36,799 nucleotides of DNA from Pseudomonadota bacterium (GTDB lineage Bacteria; Pseudomonadota; Gammaproteobacteria; Burkholderiales; Thiobacillaceae): positions 1-36,799 of the forward strand of contig JAKADY010000032.1 of NCBI GenBank assembly GCA_021826065.1. Direction: 5' to 3'. The translations under genes were made by a program, and so were the position numbers. The notes beneath the pieces were generated by a model. It did no database searches and was not told the origin of the DNA. It was given only the letters and a program-made list of their open reading frames with translations. This document shows positions 25,515 to 32,594 of this stretch, one piece after another. Numbering within the stretch: the first letter of the stretch is position 1; every line of letters begins with the position of its first letter.

Positions 25515-25816
25515 ACCCACTGCCAAGCCCACGCTCGCCGTGGCGTGTGTCCGCTGTGGCGGTATTGCCTGATTATCGCTTGAAGGTCCAATTTCTGGAT
25601 GGAACCGAGGGGATCGTCGATCTCGCGGCCCTGGTCCACTCGCCCAATGCCGGTGTCTTCGCCAGCCTGTCCGATCCCCAGCGCTTTGCCGAGGTGCGTG
25701 TGGAAATGGGCGCCGTCAGTTGGCCGGGTGGGGTGGACCTGGCACCGGACGCCATGTATGCCGAGATCAAAAGGTCAGGCACATGGGTCATGGGCGAGAA
25801 ACCTACAAGCGCATGA
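25469..25816 (+). CDS. DUF2442 protein, partner of DUF4160
   Basis: 115 residues. The core from about residue 27 (RVSAVAVLPDYRLKVQFLDG, then EGIVDLAALV, the FASLSDPQRFAEVRVEMGAVSWPGGVDLAPD signature) is typical of DUF2442, a small NE0471-like fold. The start is taken as the ATG at 25469, with GGGAG close upstream; an in-frame ATG at 25424 would deepen the overlap with DUF4160. The first 25 residues, encoded inside the overlap, are not conserved-looking. Overlap implies coupled translation. Confidence 0.82.
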   Translation: MLTQPATQEDTATRLNPLPSPRSPWRVSAVAVLPDYRLKVQFLDGTEGIVDLAALVHSPNAGVFASLSDPQRFAEVRVEMGAVSWPGGVDLAPDAMYAEIKRSGTWVMGEKPTSA

Positions 25817-25876
25817 CGAGCCAGGCCCATCGATACGTCGCCCTGTGCTAAGACCGTTCAACAAATAGAGACCAGC

Positions 25877-26758
25877 ATGACCCGCAAAGGCCTCATCCTC
25901 GCCGGCGGCTCCGGCACCCGGCTCTACCCCGCCACCCTGGCGGTGTCCAAGCAGCTGCTGCCGGTGTATGACAAGCCGATGATCTACTACCCGCTGTCGA
26001 CGCTGATGCTGGCGGGCATACGCGACATCCTGGTCATCTCCACGCCACAGGACACCCCGCGCTTCGAGCAGCTCCTGGGCGACGGCAGCCAGTGGGGGCT
26101 GTCGTTCTACTACGCCATCCAGCCGGCGCCCGAGGGGCTCGCCCAGGCCTTCATCATCGGCGCCAACTTTATCGGCGCGGACCCCTGCGCCCTGGTGCTG
26201 GGCGACAACGTCTTCTACGGCCATGACCTCGCCCATGACCTGCAGGCCGCCGCCGCACGCGAACACGGCGCCACGGTGTTCGCCTATCCGGTGCACGACC
26301 CGGAGCGCTACGGCGTGGTCGAGTTCGATGCCGCCGGCCGCGCCATCAGCATCGAGGAAAAACCCCGGCAGCCCAAATCGCGCTATGCGGTGACCGGTCT
26401 GTACTTCTACGACAACCGGGTGGTGGACATCGCCCGTGGCCTCAAGCCCTCCCCCCGCGGCGAGCTGGAGATCACCGACGTCAACCGCCAATACCTCGAA
26501 TGGGGCGAGCTCAATGTCAGCCTGATGGGACGCGGCCACGCCTGGCTGGATACCGGCACGCACGAGTCGCTGCTGGAGGCCTCGCTGTTCATCGAGACGA
26601 TCGAGAAGCGGCAGGGGCTCAAGATTGCCTGCCCGGAGGAGATCGCCTACCGTCAGGGTTACATCAGCGCCGAGCAGGTCGAACGCCTGGCCGAGCCGCT
26701 CAAGAAGAACGCCTATGGTCAATATCTGCTCGCCCTGCTCAAAGAGCGGGTGTTTTGA
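25877..26758 (+). CDS. rmlA: Glucose-1-phosphate thymidylyltransferase
   Basis: 293-residue first enzyme of dTDP-rhamnose synthesis, normally feedback-inhibited by the end product. [20 protein letters not shown] (7-26), [67 protein letters not shown] and [18 protein letters not shown] are all present. Length is normal. It follows the DUF2442 stop by 60 bases and precedes rmlC by 68 bases. Confidence 0.97.
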   Translation: MTRKGLILAGGSGTRLYPATLAVSKQLLPVYDKPMIYYPLSTLMLAGIRDILVISTPQDTPRFEQLLGDGSQWGLSFYYAIQPAPEGLAQAFIIGANFIGADPCALVLGDNVFYGHDLAHDLQAAAAREHGATVFAYPVHDPERYGVVEFDAAGRAISIEEKPRQPKSRYAVTGLYFYDNRVVDIARGLKPSPRGELEITDVNRQYLEWGELNVSLMGRGHAWLDTGTHESLLEASLFIETIEKRQGLKIACPEEIAYRQGYISAEQVERLAEPLKKNAYGQYLLALLKERVF

Positions 26759-26826
26759 GACGATAAATACGCTACGAGCCGCTCATCCCAGATCCCTATG
26801 CCCGCCGACCCAGTAAAACCAAGCCC

Positions 26827-27369
26827 ATGAACGTATTGGAAACCGCCCTGCCCGGCGTGCTGATCCTGGAACCCAAGGTCCATGGTGATGCCCGCGGCTT
26901 CTTCATGGAGAGCTACAACCGCCGGCGCTTTGCCGAGCTAGGCCTGCCCGACGAGTTCGTGCAGGACAACCACTCGCGCTCCGCCCGCGGCGTGTTGCGC
27001 GGGTTGCACTACCAGATCCGGCAGCCGCAGGGCAAGCTCGTGCGGGTTACACGCGGTGCGGTGTTCGACGTGGCGGTGGACCTGAGGCGCAGCTCCCCCA
27101 GCTTCGGCCGCTGGGCTGGGGTGGAGCTCACCGAGGACAACCACCGCATGCTGTGGATCCCGCCGGGGTTCGCGCACGGTTTTCTGGTCCTGTCGGAGAT
27201 CGCCGACTTCCTCTACAAGACGACCGACTACTACGCCCCCGAGCACGAGCGATGCATCCGCTGGGACGACCCTGACATCGGCATCGACTGGCCGCTTGAG
27301 ACCGAACCGTTGCTCTCGGCCAAGGACAGGGTAGGACGGTCGCTGCGCGAGGCGGAGGTATACGAGTGA
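26827..27369 (+). CDS. rmlC: dTDP-4-dehydrorhamnose 3,5-epimerase
   Basis: 180-residue cupin enzyme, third step of the pathway. Seen: DARGFFMESYNRRRFAELG, VQDNHSRSARGVLRGLHYQ with the catalytic His, VRVTRGAVFDVAVDLRRSSPSFGRW, WIPPGFAHGFLVLSE and YKTTDYYAPEHERCIRWDDPDIGIDWP. Just 22 bases after its stop the first REP copy begins; the RAYT module separates it from rmlD. Confidence 0.97.
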   Translation: MNVLETALPGVLILEPKVHGDARGFFMESYNRRRFAELGLPDEFVQDNHSRSARGVLRGLHYQIRQPQGKLVRVTRGAVFDVAVDLRRSSPSFGRWAGVELTEDNHRMLWIPPGFAHGFLVLSEIADFLYKTTDYYAPEHERCIRWDDPDIGIDWPLETEPLLSAKDRVGRSLREAEVYE

Positions 27370-27390
27370 GCGGGGTCGATCGCATGCCTT

Positions 27391-27460
27391 GCAGGAGCGG
27401 GCTTGCCCGCGACGCCATCAGCCACGGCGCGGGTAGGCGTAGGAGCGGGCTTGCCCGCGA
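27391..27460 (+). repeat. Two upstream REP copies (family A) before the RAYT gene
   Basis: Copies begin at 27391 and 27439, exactly 48 bases apart. Each starts GTAGGAGCGGGCTTGCCCGC (GCAG in the first) and ends in GA. GCGGGC and GCCCGC form the stem. The spacer between them is nearly the same as in the downstream array. The second copy ends 15 bases before the RAYT start. Confidence 0.92.
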
Positions 27461-27475
27461 TTGATCGGAGAAGGC

Positions 27476-27934
27476 ATGAGAGCGCCTCCCCACGGCCGGG
27501 ATCTACGCAAGGGGCGTGTGTCTGAGCGGGGGCGCACCTATGTCGTCACCACCGTGACCCATCGACGGGAGAGGCTCTTCACCGACCTGTACGCCGGGCG
27601 GCAGGTGGCGGACTGCCTCAGACAGGCGCATACGGATGGACAGTGCGAGAGCCTTGCCTGGGTGCTGATGCCGGATCACCTGCACTGGTTGTTTGTCCTT
27701 GAGGGCATGGCTTTGAGTGACCTCATCCGGCAGGTGAAATCCAGGAGTGCCATCGCCGTCAACCGCATGCTGAACCGGCAAGGCCCGGTCTGGCAGGCGG
27801 GTTTTCATGATCATGCCATCCGTGCAGAGGAGGATCTGCGCTCGGTTGCCCGATACATCGTGGCGAATCCCCTGCGGGCGGGACTGGTGCAACGCATAGG
27901 TGACTATCCATTATGGGATGCCGTATGGTTGTGA
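27476..27934 (+). CDS. REP-associated tyrosine transposase (RAYT)
   Basis: 152-residue single-strand nuclease of the Y1/TnpA-REP family (IS200/IS605-like HUH fold), which binds and cleaves REP hairpins and is thought to spread them. It has the HUH motif in LAWVLMPDHLHWLFVLE (about 56-72), a QVKSRSAIAVNR helix, WQAGFHDHAIRAEEDL and the catalytic Tyr in SVARYIVANPLRAGLV. The chosen ATG at 27476 has GGAG five bases upstream; an in-frame TTG at 27461 is next to the REP. No key residue appears lost. REPs flank it closely: two before, one inverted 10 bases after, then five in tandem. Confidence 0.93.
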   Translation: MRAPPHGRDLRKGRVSERGRTYVVTTVTHRRERLFTDLYAGRQVADCLRQAHTDGQCESLAWVLMPDHLHWLFVLEGMALSDLIRQVKSRSAIAVNRMLNRQGPVWQAGFHDHAIRAEEDLRSVARYIVANPLRAGLVQRIGDYPLWDAVWL

Positions 27935-27944
27935 GGTATCTGTT

Positions 27945-27966
27945 TCGCGGGCAAGCCCGCTCCTAC
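27945..27966 (-). repeat. Inverted REP (family A) directly after the RAYT gene
   Basis: The family A sequence in the opposite orientation, ending CTCCTAC on the plus strand, 10 bases after the RAYT stop. With the tandem copies that follow it forms a converging/diverging REP pair. It may also act as a 3' stem-loop for the RAYT transcript. Confidence 0.9.
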
Positions 27967-27979
27967 AGCCACCTGACAT

Positions 27980-28193
27980 GTAGGACCGGGCTTGCCCGCG
28001 ACGCCATCAGCCACGGCGCGGGTGGGTGTAGGAGCGGGCTTGCCCGCGACGCCATCAGCCATGGTGCGGGTGGGTGTAGGAGCGGGCTTGCCCGCGACAC
28101 CATCAGCCATGGCGCGGGTGGGTGTAGGAGCAGGCTTGCCCGCGACACCATCAGCCATGGCGCGGGTGGGTGTAGGAGCGGGCTTGCCCGCGA
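27980..28193 (+). repeat. Tandem array of five REP units, exact 48-bp period
   Basis: Units start at 27980, 28028, 28076, 28124 and 28172. Each is a GTAG-headed REP hairpin (stem GCGGGC/GCCCGC, loop TT; variants ACCGGGC in unit 1, AGCAGGC in unit 4) followed by a conserved 26-base spacer. In several units the spacer itself folds (CGCCAT/ATGGCG around CAGCC). Because 48 is a multiple of three, both strands stay open and give 16-residue peptide repeats, which are not genes. The array ends 22 bases before rmlD. Confidence 0.95.
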
Positions 28194-28214
28194 TGCCTGT
28201 TTGAAGTACAAGCC

Positions 28215-29096
28215 ATGACCGCTACCGTGATCCTACTCACTGGCGTGAGTGGCCAGCTCGGCTGGGAGCTGCACCGCACGCTGGCGCCCCTGGGCCGAAT
28301 CGTGGCGCTGGACAGCCGCTCGCTCGACCTCGCCGATCCGGACGCCATCCGCACCACGGTGCGCGGGATGCGGCCCCGGCTGATCGTCAACCCGGCGGCC
28401 TACACGGCGGTGGACCGCGCTGAGAGCGAAGCCGAGCAGGCGCGCGCGATCAACGCCGTCGCCCCGGCCGTCCTGGCGGAGGAGGCGAAACGCTACGGGG
28501 CCATCCTGGTGCATTACTCCACTGATTACGTCTTCGACGGCCGCAAGCCCGGTCCCTACCTCGAGGACGACCCGGCAAATCCGCTCAACGTCTATGGTGC
28601 CACCAAGTGGGAGGGCGAGGAGGCCATACGCGCGAGCGGCGTGCGCCACCTGATCCTGCGCACGAGCTGGGTGTACGGGACGCGCGGTCAGAACTTCCTG
28701 CTGACCATGCAGCGGTTGATGCGCGAGCGCGCAGAGCTCAGGATCGTCGACGACCAGATCGGCGCCCCCACCTGGTCGCGGCTCATCGCCGAGGCCACGG
28801 CCCAGATCCTGGCGCAGTGTCTGTCGCCGGCGCGCGGCGCCGACCGGCCCGAGCCTTGGGGGACTTATCATCTGACCTGCGGCGGCGCGACCTCCTGGTA
28901 CGGTTTCGCCCAGGCCATCGCCGAATCCGGCGGTGTGACCAGGCGGCTGGTCCCTATCCCCTCCAGCGATTACCCCACCCCAGCGCGGCGCCCCGCCAAC
29001 TCGCGGCTGGACAACGGCAAACTCGCCCGCACCTTCGCTCTGCGCCTGCCCGACTGGCGCGAGGCGTTAGCGCTGTGCCTGCAGACGGATGCATGA
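28215..29096 (+). CDS. rmlD: dTDP-4-dehydrorhamnose reductase
   Basis: 293-residue SDR enzyme, last step to dTDP-L-rhamnose. LLTGVSGQLGWELHRTL (7-23), the NPAAYTAVDRAESEAEQA signature, HYSTDYVFDG, NVYGATKWEGEEA with the catalytic Tyr and Lys, LRTSWVYG and DDQIGAPTWSRLIA are visible. Only 21 bases separate its ATG from the last REP, so its ribosome binding region abuts a hairpin array, which might reduce or modulate expression. Confidence 0.96.
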   Translation: MTATVILLTGVSGQLGWELHRTLAPLGRIVALDSRSLDLADPDAIRTTVRGMRPRLIVNPAAYTAVDRAESEAEQARAINAVAPAVLAEEAKRYGAILVHYSTDYVFDGRKPGPYLEDDPANPLNVYGATKWEGEEAIRASGVRHLILRTSWVYGTRGQNFLLTMQRLMRERAELRIVDDQIGAPTWSRLIAEATAQILAQCLSPARGADRPEPWGTYHLTCGGATSWYGFAQAIAESGGVTRRLVPIPSSDYPTPARRPANSRLDNGKLARTFALRLPDWREALALCLQTDA

Positions 29097-29126
29097 GCGT
29101 TATCATCCATTGAGAGCGGATTGTCC

Positions 29127-30542
29127 ATGACCCTCTACCCCGTCATCCTCTCCGGCGGCTCCGGCACCCGGCTCTGGCCCCTGTCACGCGCGGCCCTGCC
29201 CAAGCAGTTGCTGCCGCTCGCCTCCGAGCTCACCCTGGTGCAGGAGACAGTGCTGCGGCTGCGCGGCCTGCCCGACCTCGCCGCCCCTTTGATCGTCTGC
29301 AACCAGGAACACCGCTTCCTCATCGCCGAGCAGATGCGCGAGATCGGGGTAACACCCTTGGCCATCTATCTGGAGCCGGTCGGGCGCAACACCGCCCCCG
29401 CCGCCACGGTGGCCGCCCTGATGCTCACCCGGCGCGATCCCGACGCCGTCATGCTGCTGTTGCCGGCCGATCATCTGATCCAGGACGTGCCCGCCTTCCA
29501 TGCCGCCATCGGCGAGGGGCTCAAGGCCGCCGCAGACGGCCACCTGGTCACCTTCGGCATCGTGCCCGATTCGCCGCACACCGGCTACGGCTACATCCAG
29601 CGGGGTGAACCGCTGCCCGGCTCGACCGCTAGGCGCGTCGCCCGCTTCGTCGAAAAGCCGGACCTGGCCAACGCCGAGGCCTTCCTCGCCAGCGGCGAGT
29701 ATTACTGGAACAGCGGCATGTTCCTTTTCCCCGCCCAGCGTTTTCTCGACGAGGTGCGGCGGCTGCGGCCCGAGCTCCTCGAGGCCTGCGCGCAGGCCCT
29801 GGACCGCGGCCAGCAGGACCTCGATTTCCACCGCCTGGATCGTGCCGCCTTTGAGGCCTGCCCGAGCGACTCCATCGACTATGCGGTCATGGAACACACC
29901 CAAAGCGCCGCCGTGGTACCTGCCGACATGGGCTGGAGCGACATCGGCGCCTGGTCGGCCCTGTGGGCGGTGGCCGACAAGGACGCCCAGGGCAATGTCT
30001 GCCGCGGCGACGTCTATCTCGACGCCGCGCGCAACAGCTATGTCCGCGCCGAGTCGCGCATGGTGGCGGCCATTGGGGTGGAGGGCCTGATCATCGTCGA
30101 GACCGCCGATGCCGTCCTGGTCGCCCATCGCGATCGCGCCCAGGAGGTCAAGAAGGTGGTCGAGCACCTGAAGGCCAACGCCCGCAGCGAGCATGCCTTC
30201 CACACCCGTGTCTACCGCCCCTGGGGCTGGTACGAGGGGATCGACGCCGGCGAGCGCTTCCAGGTCAAGCGCATCATGGTCAAGCCGGGTGAGAAGCTGT
30301 CGCTGCAGATGCACCACCACCGCGCCGAGCATTGGATCGTCGTCTCCGGCACGGCCCGCGTCACGCGTGACGGCAAGGAGGAGCTCCTGACCGAGAACCA
30401 GTCCACCTACATCCCGCTGGGCACCACCCACCGCCTGGAGAACCCGGGCAAGATCCCCCTGCACATGATCGAGGTGCAATCGGGGTCCTATCTCGGCGAG
30501 GACGACATCGTGCGCCTCGAGGACGTCTACCGTCGCACGTGA
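29127..30542 (+). CDS. manC: Mannose-1-phosphate guanylyltransferase / mannose-6-phosphate isomerase
   Basis: 471-residue bifunctional type II enzyme feeding GDP-mannose synthesis. The N-terminal transferase has LSGGSGTRLWPLSRAALPKQ (7-26), LLPADHLIQD, FVEKPD and EYYWNSGMFLF. The C-terminal cupin isomerase (about 355-465) has RPWGWYEGIDAGERFQVKR, KPGEKLSLQMHHHRAEHW and TYIPLGTTHRLENP. The ATG at 29127 gives MTLYPVILSGG; a TTG two codons earlier is less likely. Its stop overlaps the GTG of the SagB-like gene. No phosphomannomutase gene is present in the window. Confidence 0.95.
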   Translation: MTLYPVILSGGSGTRLWPLSRAALPKQLLPLASELTLVQETVLRLRGLPDLAAPLIVCNQEHRFLIAEQMREIGVTPLAIYLEPVGRNTAPAATVAALMLTRRDPDAVMLLLPADHLIQDVPAFHAAIGEGLKAAADGHLVTFGIVPDSPHTGYGYIQRGEPLPGSTARRVARFVEKPDLANAEAFLASGEYYWNSGMFLFPAQRFLDEVRRLRPELLEACAQALDRGQQDLDFHRLDRAAFEACPSDSIDYAVMEHTQSAAVVPADMGWSDIGAWSALWAVADKDAQGNVCRGDVYLDAARNSYVRAESRMVAAIGVEGLIIVETADAVLVAHRDRAQEVKKVVEHLKANARSEHAFHTRVYRPWGWYEGIDAGERFQVKRIMVKPGEKLSLQMHHHRAEHWIVVSGTARVTRDGKEELLTENQSTYIPLGTTHRLENPGKIPLHMIEVQSGSYLGEDDIVRLEDVYRRT

Positions 30543-32140
30543 TCGAGCGGGGCCGGGCGACGCTGGCCTACCACCAGGCCAGCAAACACCATCTGGAACG
30601 CTATGCCCCCGGTCCGGGCCATCTCGACTGGGCCAACCAGCCCGACCCCTTCCGCGTCTATGCCGGCGCGCCGCGCACCCCGCTGCCTCTGATCGTCGAC
30701 CGGCTCGATGTTGGCTACGGCGAGGTGCGCGCGGGACGCCTGCCGCCACCGCGCCCTTTGGACCGCCCGCACATCGGCGCCTTGTTCGAGCTCGCCCTCG
30801 GCCTGGCCGCCTGGAAGGCCTATGGGGGCAGCCGCTGGGCCCTGCGCTGCAACCCTTCCAGCGGCAACCTGCACCCGACCGAGGGCTATCTCGTCACCCC
30901 CGCGCTGTCCGGCCTGCCGGCCGGGGTCTATCACTATGTCAGCCGCGAGCACCTGCTCGAGCAGCGCGCGGCGCTGCCGCAGGACGCCGGCTTCCCGGCC
31001 GTCCTCGGGCTCACCTCCATCGTCTGGCGCGAGGCCTGGAAATACGGCCTGCGTGCCTTCCGCTATTGCCAGCTCGACACCGGCCACGTCATCGGCGCGC
31101 TCAGTTTCGCCGCCGCCGCCCTGGGCTGGCGGGTGCGTCTGCTGGACCGGCCGGGCGAGGCGGCGCTCGCCGCCTGGCTCGGGGTGGACCGGACGACCGA
31201 TCGCGGTGACGCCGAGCCGGAGCTGGCCGAGTGCCTCCTGGCCCTGGAGACCCGTGCTGCAACCGAGGGACCCGCGCTCACCGGCCTGGCCGAGGTCCTG
31301 AGACAGGCATCCTGGACGGGCCGGGCCAACCGGCTGAGCCGGGAGCACAGGCACTGGCCTGGCCTCGACGAGGTCGCACAGGCTACGGCGCTGCCGGACC
31401 TGCTTGCGGAACCGGCCGCTGTGCGCGTTTCGGTCCAGCCCCCGAGACCCTTGGCGCACGACCATGACCTGGCGACGCTGATCCGCCAGCGGCGCAGCGC
31501 CCAGGCCTACGACGGGGTGACGATGCTGCCGGCCGAGGTCTTCCTCGACATCGCCGCCCGCCTCCTGCCGGGCGCCAACAGCCTGCCCTGGACGGCCTGG
31601 TCCTGGGCCCCGCGGGTGCATCTGGTCTTATTCGTGCACCGCGTCGAGGGGATGGAGCCCGGCCTCTACCTCCTGCTACGCGATGCAGAGGCCCTGCCCG
31701 AACTCAAGGCCGCCTTGCGCCCCGACTGGCTATGGACCAAGGCGGGGCCGGCGGCGCTGCCGCTCTATCTCCTGCTGCCGTACGACTTGCGTGCCACCGC
31801 CGCCACGCTGTCCTGCCATCAAGACATCGCCGCGGATTCCTGCTTTGCCGTGGCCATGCTGGCGGATTTCGACGGCCTCGAGGCGGCCCCCTGGCGCTAT
31901 CGGCTGCGCCACTGGGAGGCCGGCCTCGTCGGCCAGACGCTCTACCTCGAGGCCGAGGCGGCCGGACTACGCGGCACCGGCATCGGCTGCTTCTTCGACG
32001 ACGCCGTGCACCGCCTGCTGGGCCTGCCGACCGAAGGCCGCTGGCAGGTGGTCTATCATTTCACCGTGGGTGGCGCCTTGGAGGACGCCCGCCTGACCAC
32101 CCTGCCGCCCTATCCCGAGGAATTCCGACAACGGGTCTGA
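30539..32140 (+). CDS. SagB/ThcOx-type dehydrogenase with two nitroreductase-like domains
   Basis: 533 residues, starting at a GTG that overlaps the manC stop (GTGA). The N-terminal half has the FMN-binding signature RCNPSSGNLHPTEGYLV (about 103-119) and GVYHYVSREHLLEQR, as in SagB-type oxidoreductases. The C-terminal half repeats the fold (LIRQRRSAQAYDG near 317-329; LYLLLRD; GLVGQTLYLEAEAAGLRGTGIGCFFDD near 474-500; then HRLLGLP and VYHFTVGG). Related enzymes oxidise azolines in peptide natural products, but no cyclodehydratase or precursor peptide is visible here. Double-domain stand-alone forms occur in proteobacteria with unknown substrates. Coupling to manC may be positional only. Confidence 0.82.
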   Translation: MIERGRATLAYHQASKHHLERYAPGPGHLDWANQPDPFRVYAGAPRTPLPLIVDRLDVGYGEVRAGRLPPPRPLDRPHIGALFELALGLAAWKAYGGSRWALRCNPSSGNLHPTEGYLVTPALSGLPAGVYHYVSREHLLEQRAALPQDAGFPAVLGLTSIVWREAWKYGLRAFRYCQLDTGHVIGALSFAAAALGWRVRLLDRPGEAALAAWLGVDRTTDRGDAEPELAECLLALETRAATEGPALTGLAEVLRQASWTGRANRLSREHRHWPGLDEVAQATALPDLLAEPAAVRVSVQPPRPLAHDHDLATLIRQRRSAQAYDGVTMLPAEVFLDIAARLLPGANSLPWTAWSWAPRVHLVLFVHRVEGMEPGLYLLLRDAEALPELKAALRPDWLWTKAGPAALPLYLLLPYDLRATAATLSCHQDIAADSCFAVAMLADFDGLEAAPWRYRLRHWEAGLVGQTLYLEAEAAGLRGTGIGCFFDDAVHRLLGLPTEGRWQVVYHFTVGGALEDARLTTLPPYPEEFRQRV

Positions 32141-32142
32141 TG

Positions 32143-32361
32143 ATGTCCAAGCGCGTCTCCGGGCCGCCCCGCCGGCCCCGCAACCCCATCGCCCGCGCCG
32201 TGCGCACGCCGCAGTACCGTCAGCGGGTGGAAGAGGACCACAGACGCAAACCTGCACCCCCGAGCCGCCGCGACCTGGACGCAGAACTCGAGGAGCCACA
32301 GGAATCGACGGAGCAAGACGCGGGGAAAGCGGCGGAAAAAAGTCGGGAGCGGGGCTGCTAG
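32143..32361 (+). CDS. Small basic protein resembling ribosome-rescue factor ArfA
   Basis: 72 residues starting right after the SagB-like stop (TGATGATG; the ATG at 32140 overlaps the stop, that at 32143 is the next codon). The segment RNPIARAVRTPQYRQRVEEDHRRK (about 13-36) resembles the ArfA core, which in E. coli reads with a similar N-A-I-x-A-L then R-Q-R-V-E and a Lys/Arg run. ArfA recruits release factor 2 to stalled ribosomes. The GKGSYRR part is not conserved, and the C-terminal half is acidic, which is unlike ArfA. The assignment is tentative; it could be another small basic protein. Confidence 0.5.
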   Translation: MSKRVSGPPRRPRNPIARAVRTPQYRQRVEEDHRRKPAPPSRRDLDAELEEPQESTEQDAGKAAEKSRERGC

Positions 32362-32406
32362 GGCGTATAATCCGTCCCGATGCGCGCATGCCCGTCCACG
32401 GACAAC

Positions 32407-32440
32407 AAAAAAGCCAGCCCGAGCAAGAACTCAGACCGGC
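32407..32440 (-). terminator. Rho-independent terminator of tRNA-Leu
   Basis: Leftward, GCCGGTCTGAG pairs with CTCGGGCTGGC over 11 positions (three G-U wobbles) around a six-base loop, followed by TTTTTT. It begins 10 bases after the tRNA 3' end. Confidence 0.88.
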
Positions 32441-32450
32441 CTTCGTGTCG

Positions 32451-32537
32451 TGGTGCCCAGGAGAGGACTCGAACCTCCACGGAGTTGCCCCCGCTAGGAC
32501 CTGAACCTAGTGCGTCTACCAATTCCGCCACCTGGGC
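32451..32537 (-). tRNA. tRNA-Leu (CAG)
   Basis: 87-base class II tRNA with a long variable arm and encoded CCA. The acceptor stem is GCCCAGG/CCTGGGC, the D-arm GCGGAATTGGTAGACGC, and the anticodon loop TTCAGGT has CAG (32501-32503 on the plus strand). The T-loop is GTTCGAGTC. It is divergent from rnr and has its own promoter and terminator. Confidence 0.97.
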
Positions 32538-32548
32538 AAGAGCCGCGC

Positions 32549-32578
32549 ATTCTAACGATCCCACCCGTAAAGTGTCAA
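32549..32578 (-). promoter_or_regulatory. Sigma-70 promoter of tRNA-Leu
   Basis: Leftward TTGACA (32573-32578) and TAGAAT (32549-32554) are 18 bases apart, with the -10 about 12 bases before the tRNA. It fills most of the 57-base gap to rnr, and its -35 lies beside the rnr ribosome binding site. Confidence 0.85.
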
Positions 32579-32594
32579 CGAGGAAGAGCATCCC

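Noticed and set aside
27980-28193. Regular 48-bp repeats as a CRISPR array
   Set aside because: The spacers are nearly identical between units, whereas CRISPR spacers are unique; no cas genes are near, and the units are REP hairpins next to a RAYT gene.
27913-28218. ORFs with 16-residue peptide repeats on both strands of the REP array
   Set aside because: They arise because the 48-bp period is a multiple of three; no ribosome binding site and no protein-like composition.
32366-32371. TATAAT after the ArfA-like gene as a promoter for rnr
   Set aside because: No -35 at suitable spacing, and the tRNA-Leu terminator and gene lie in between on the other strand.
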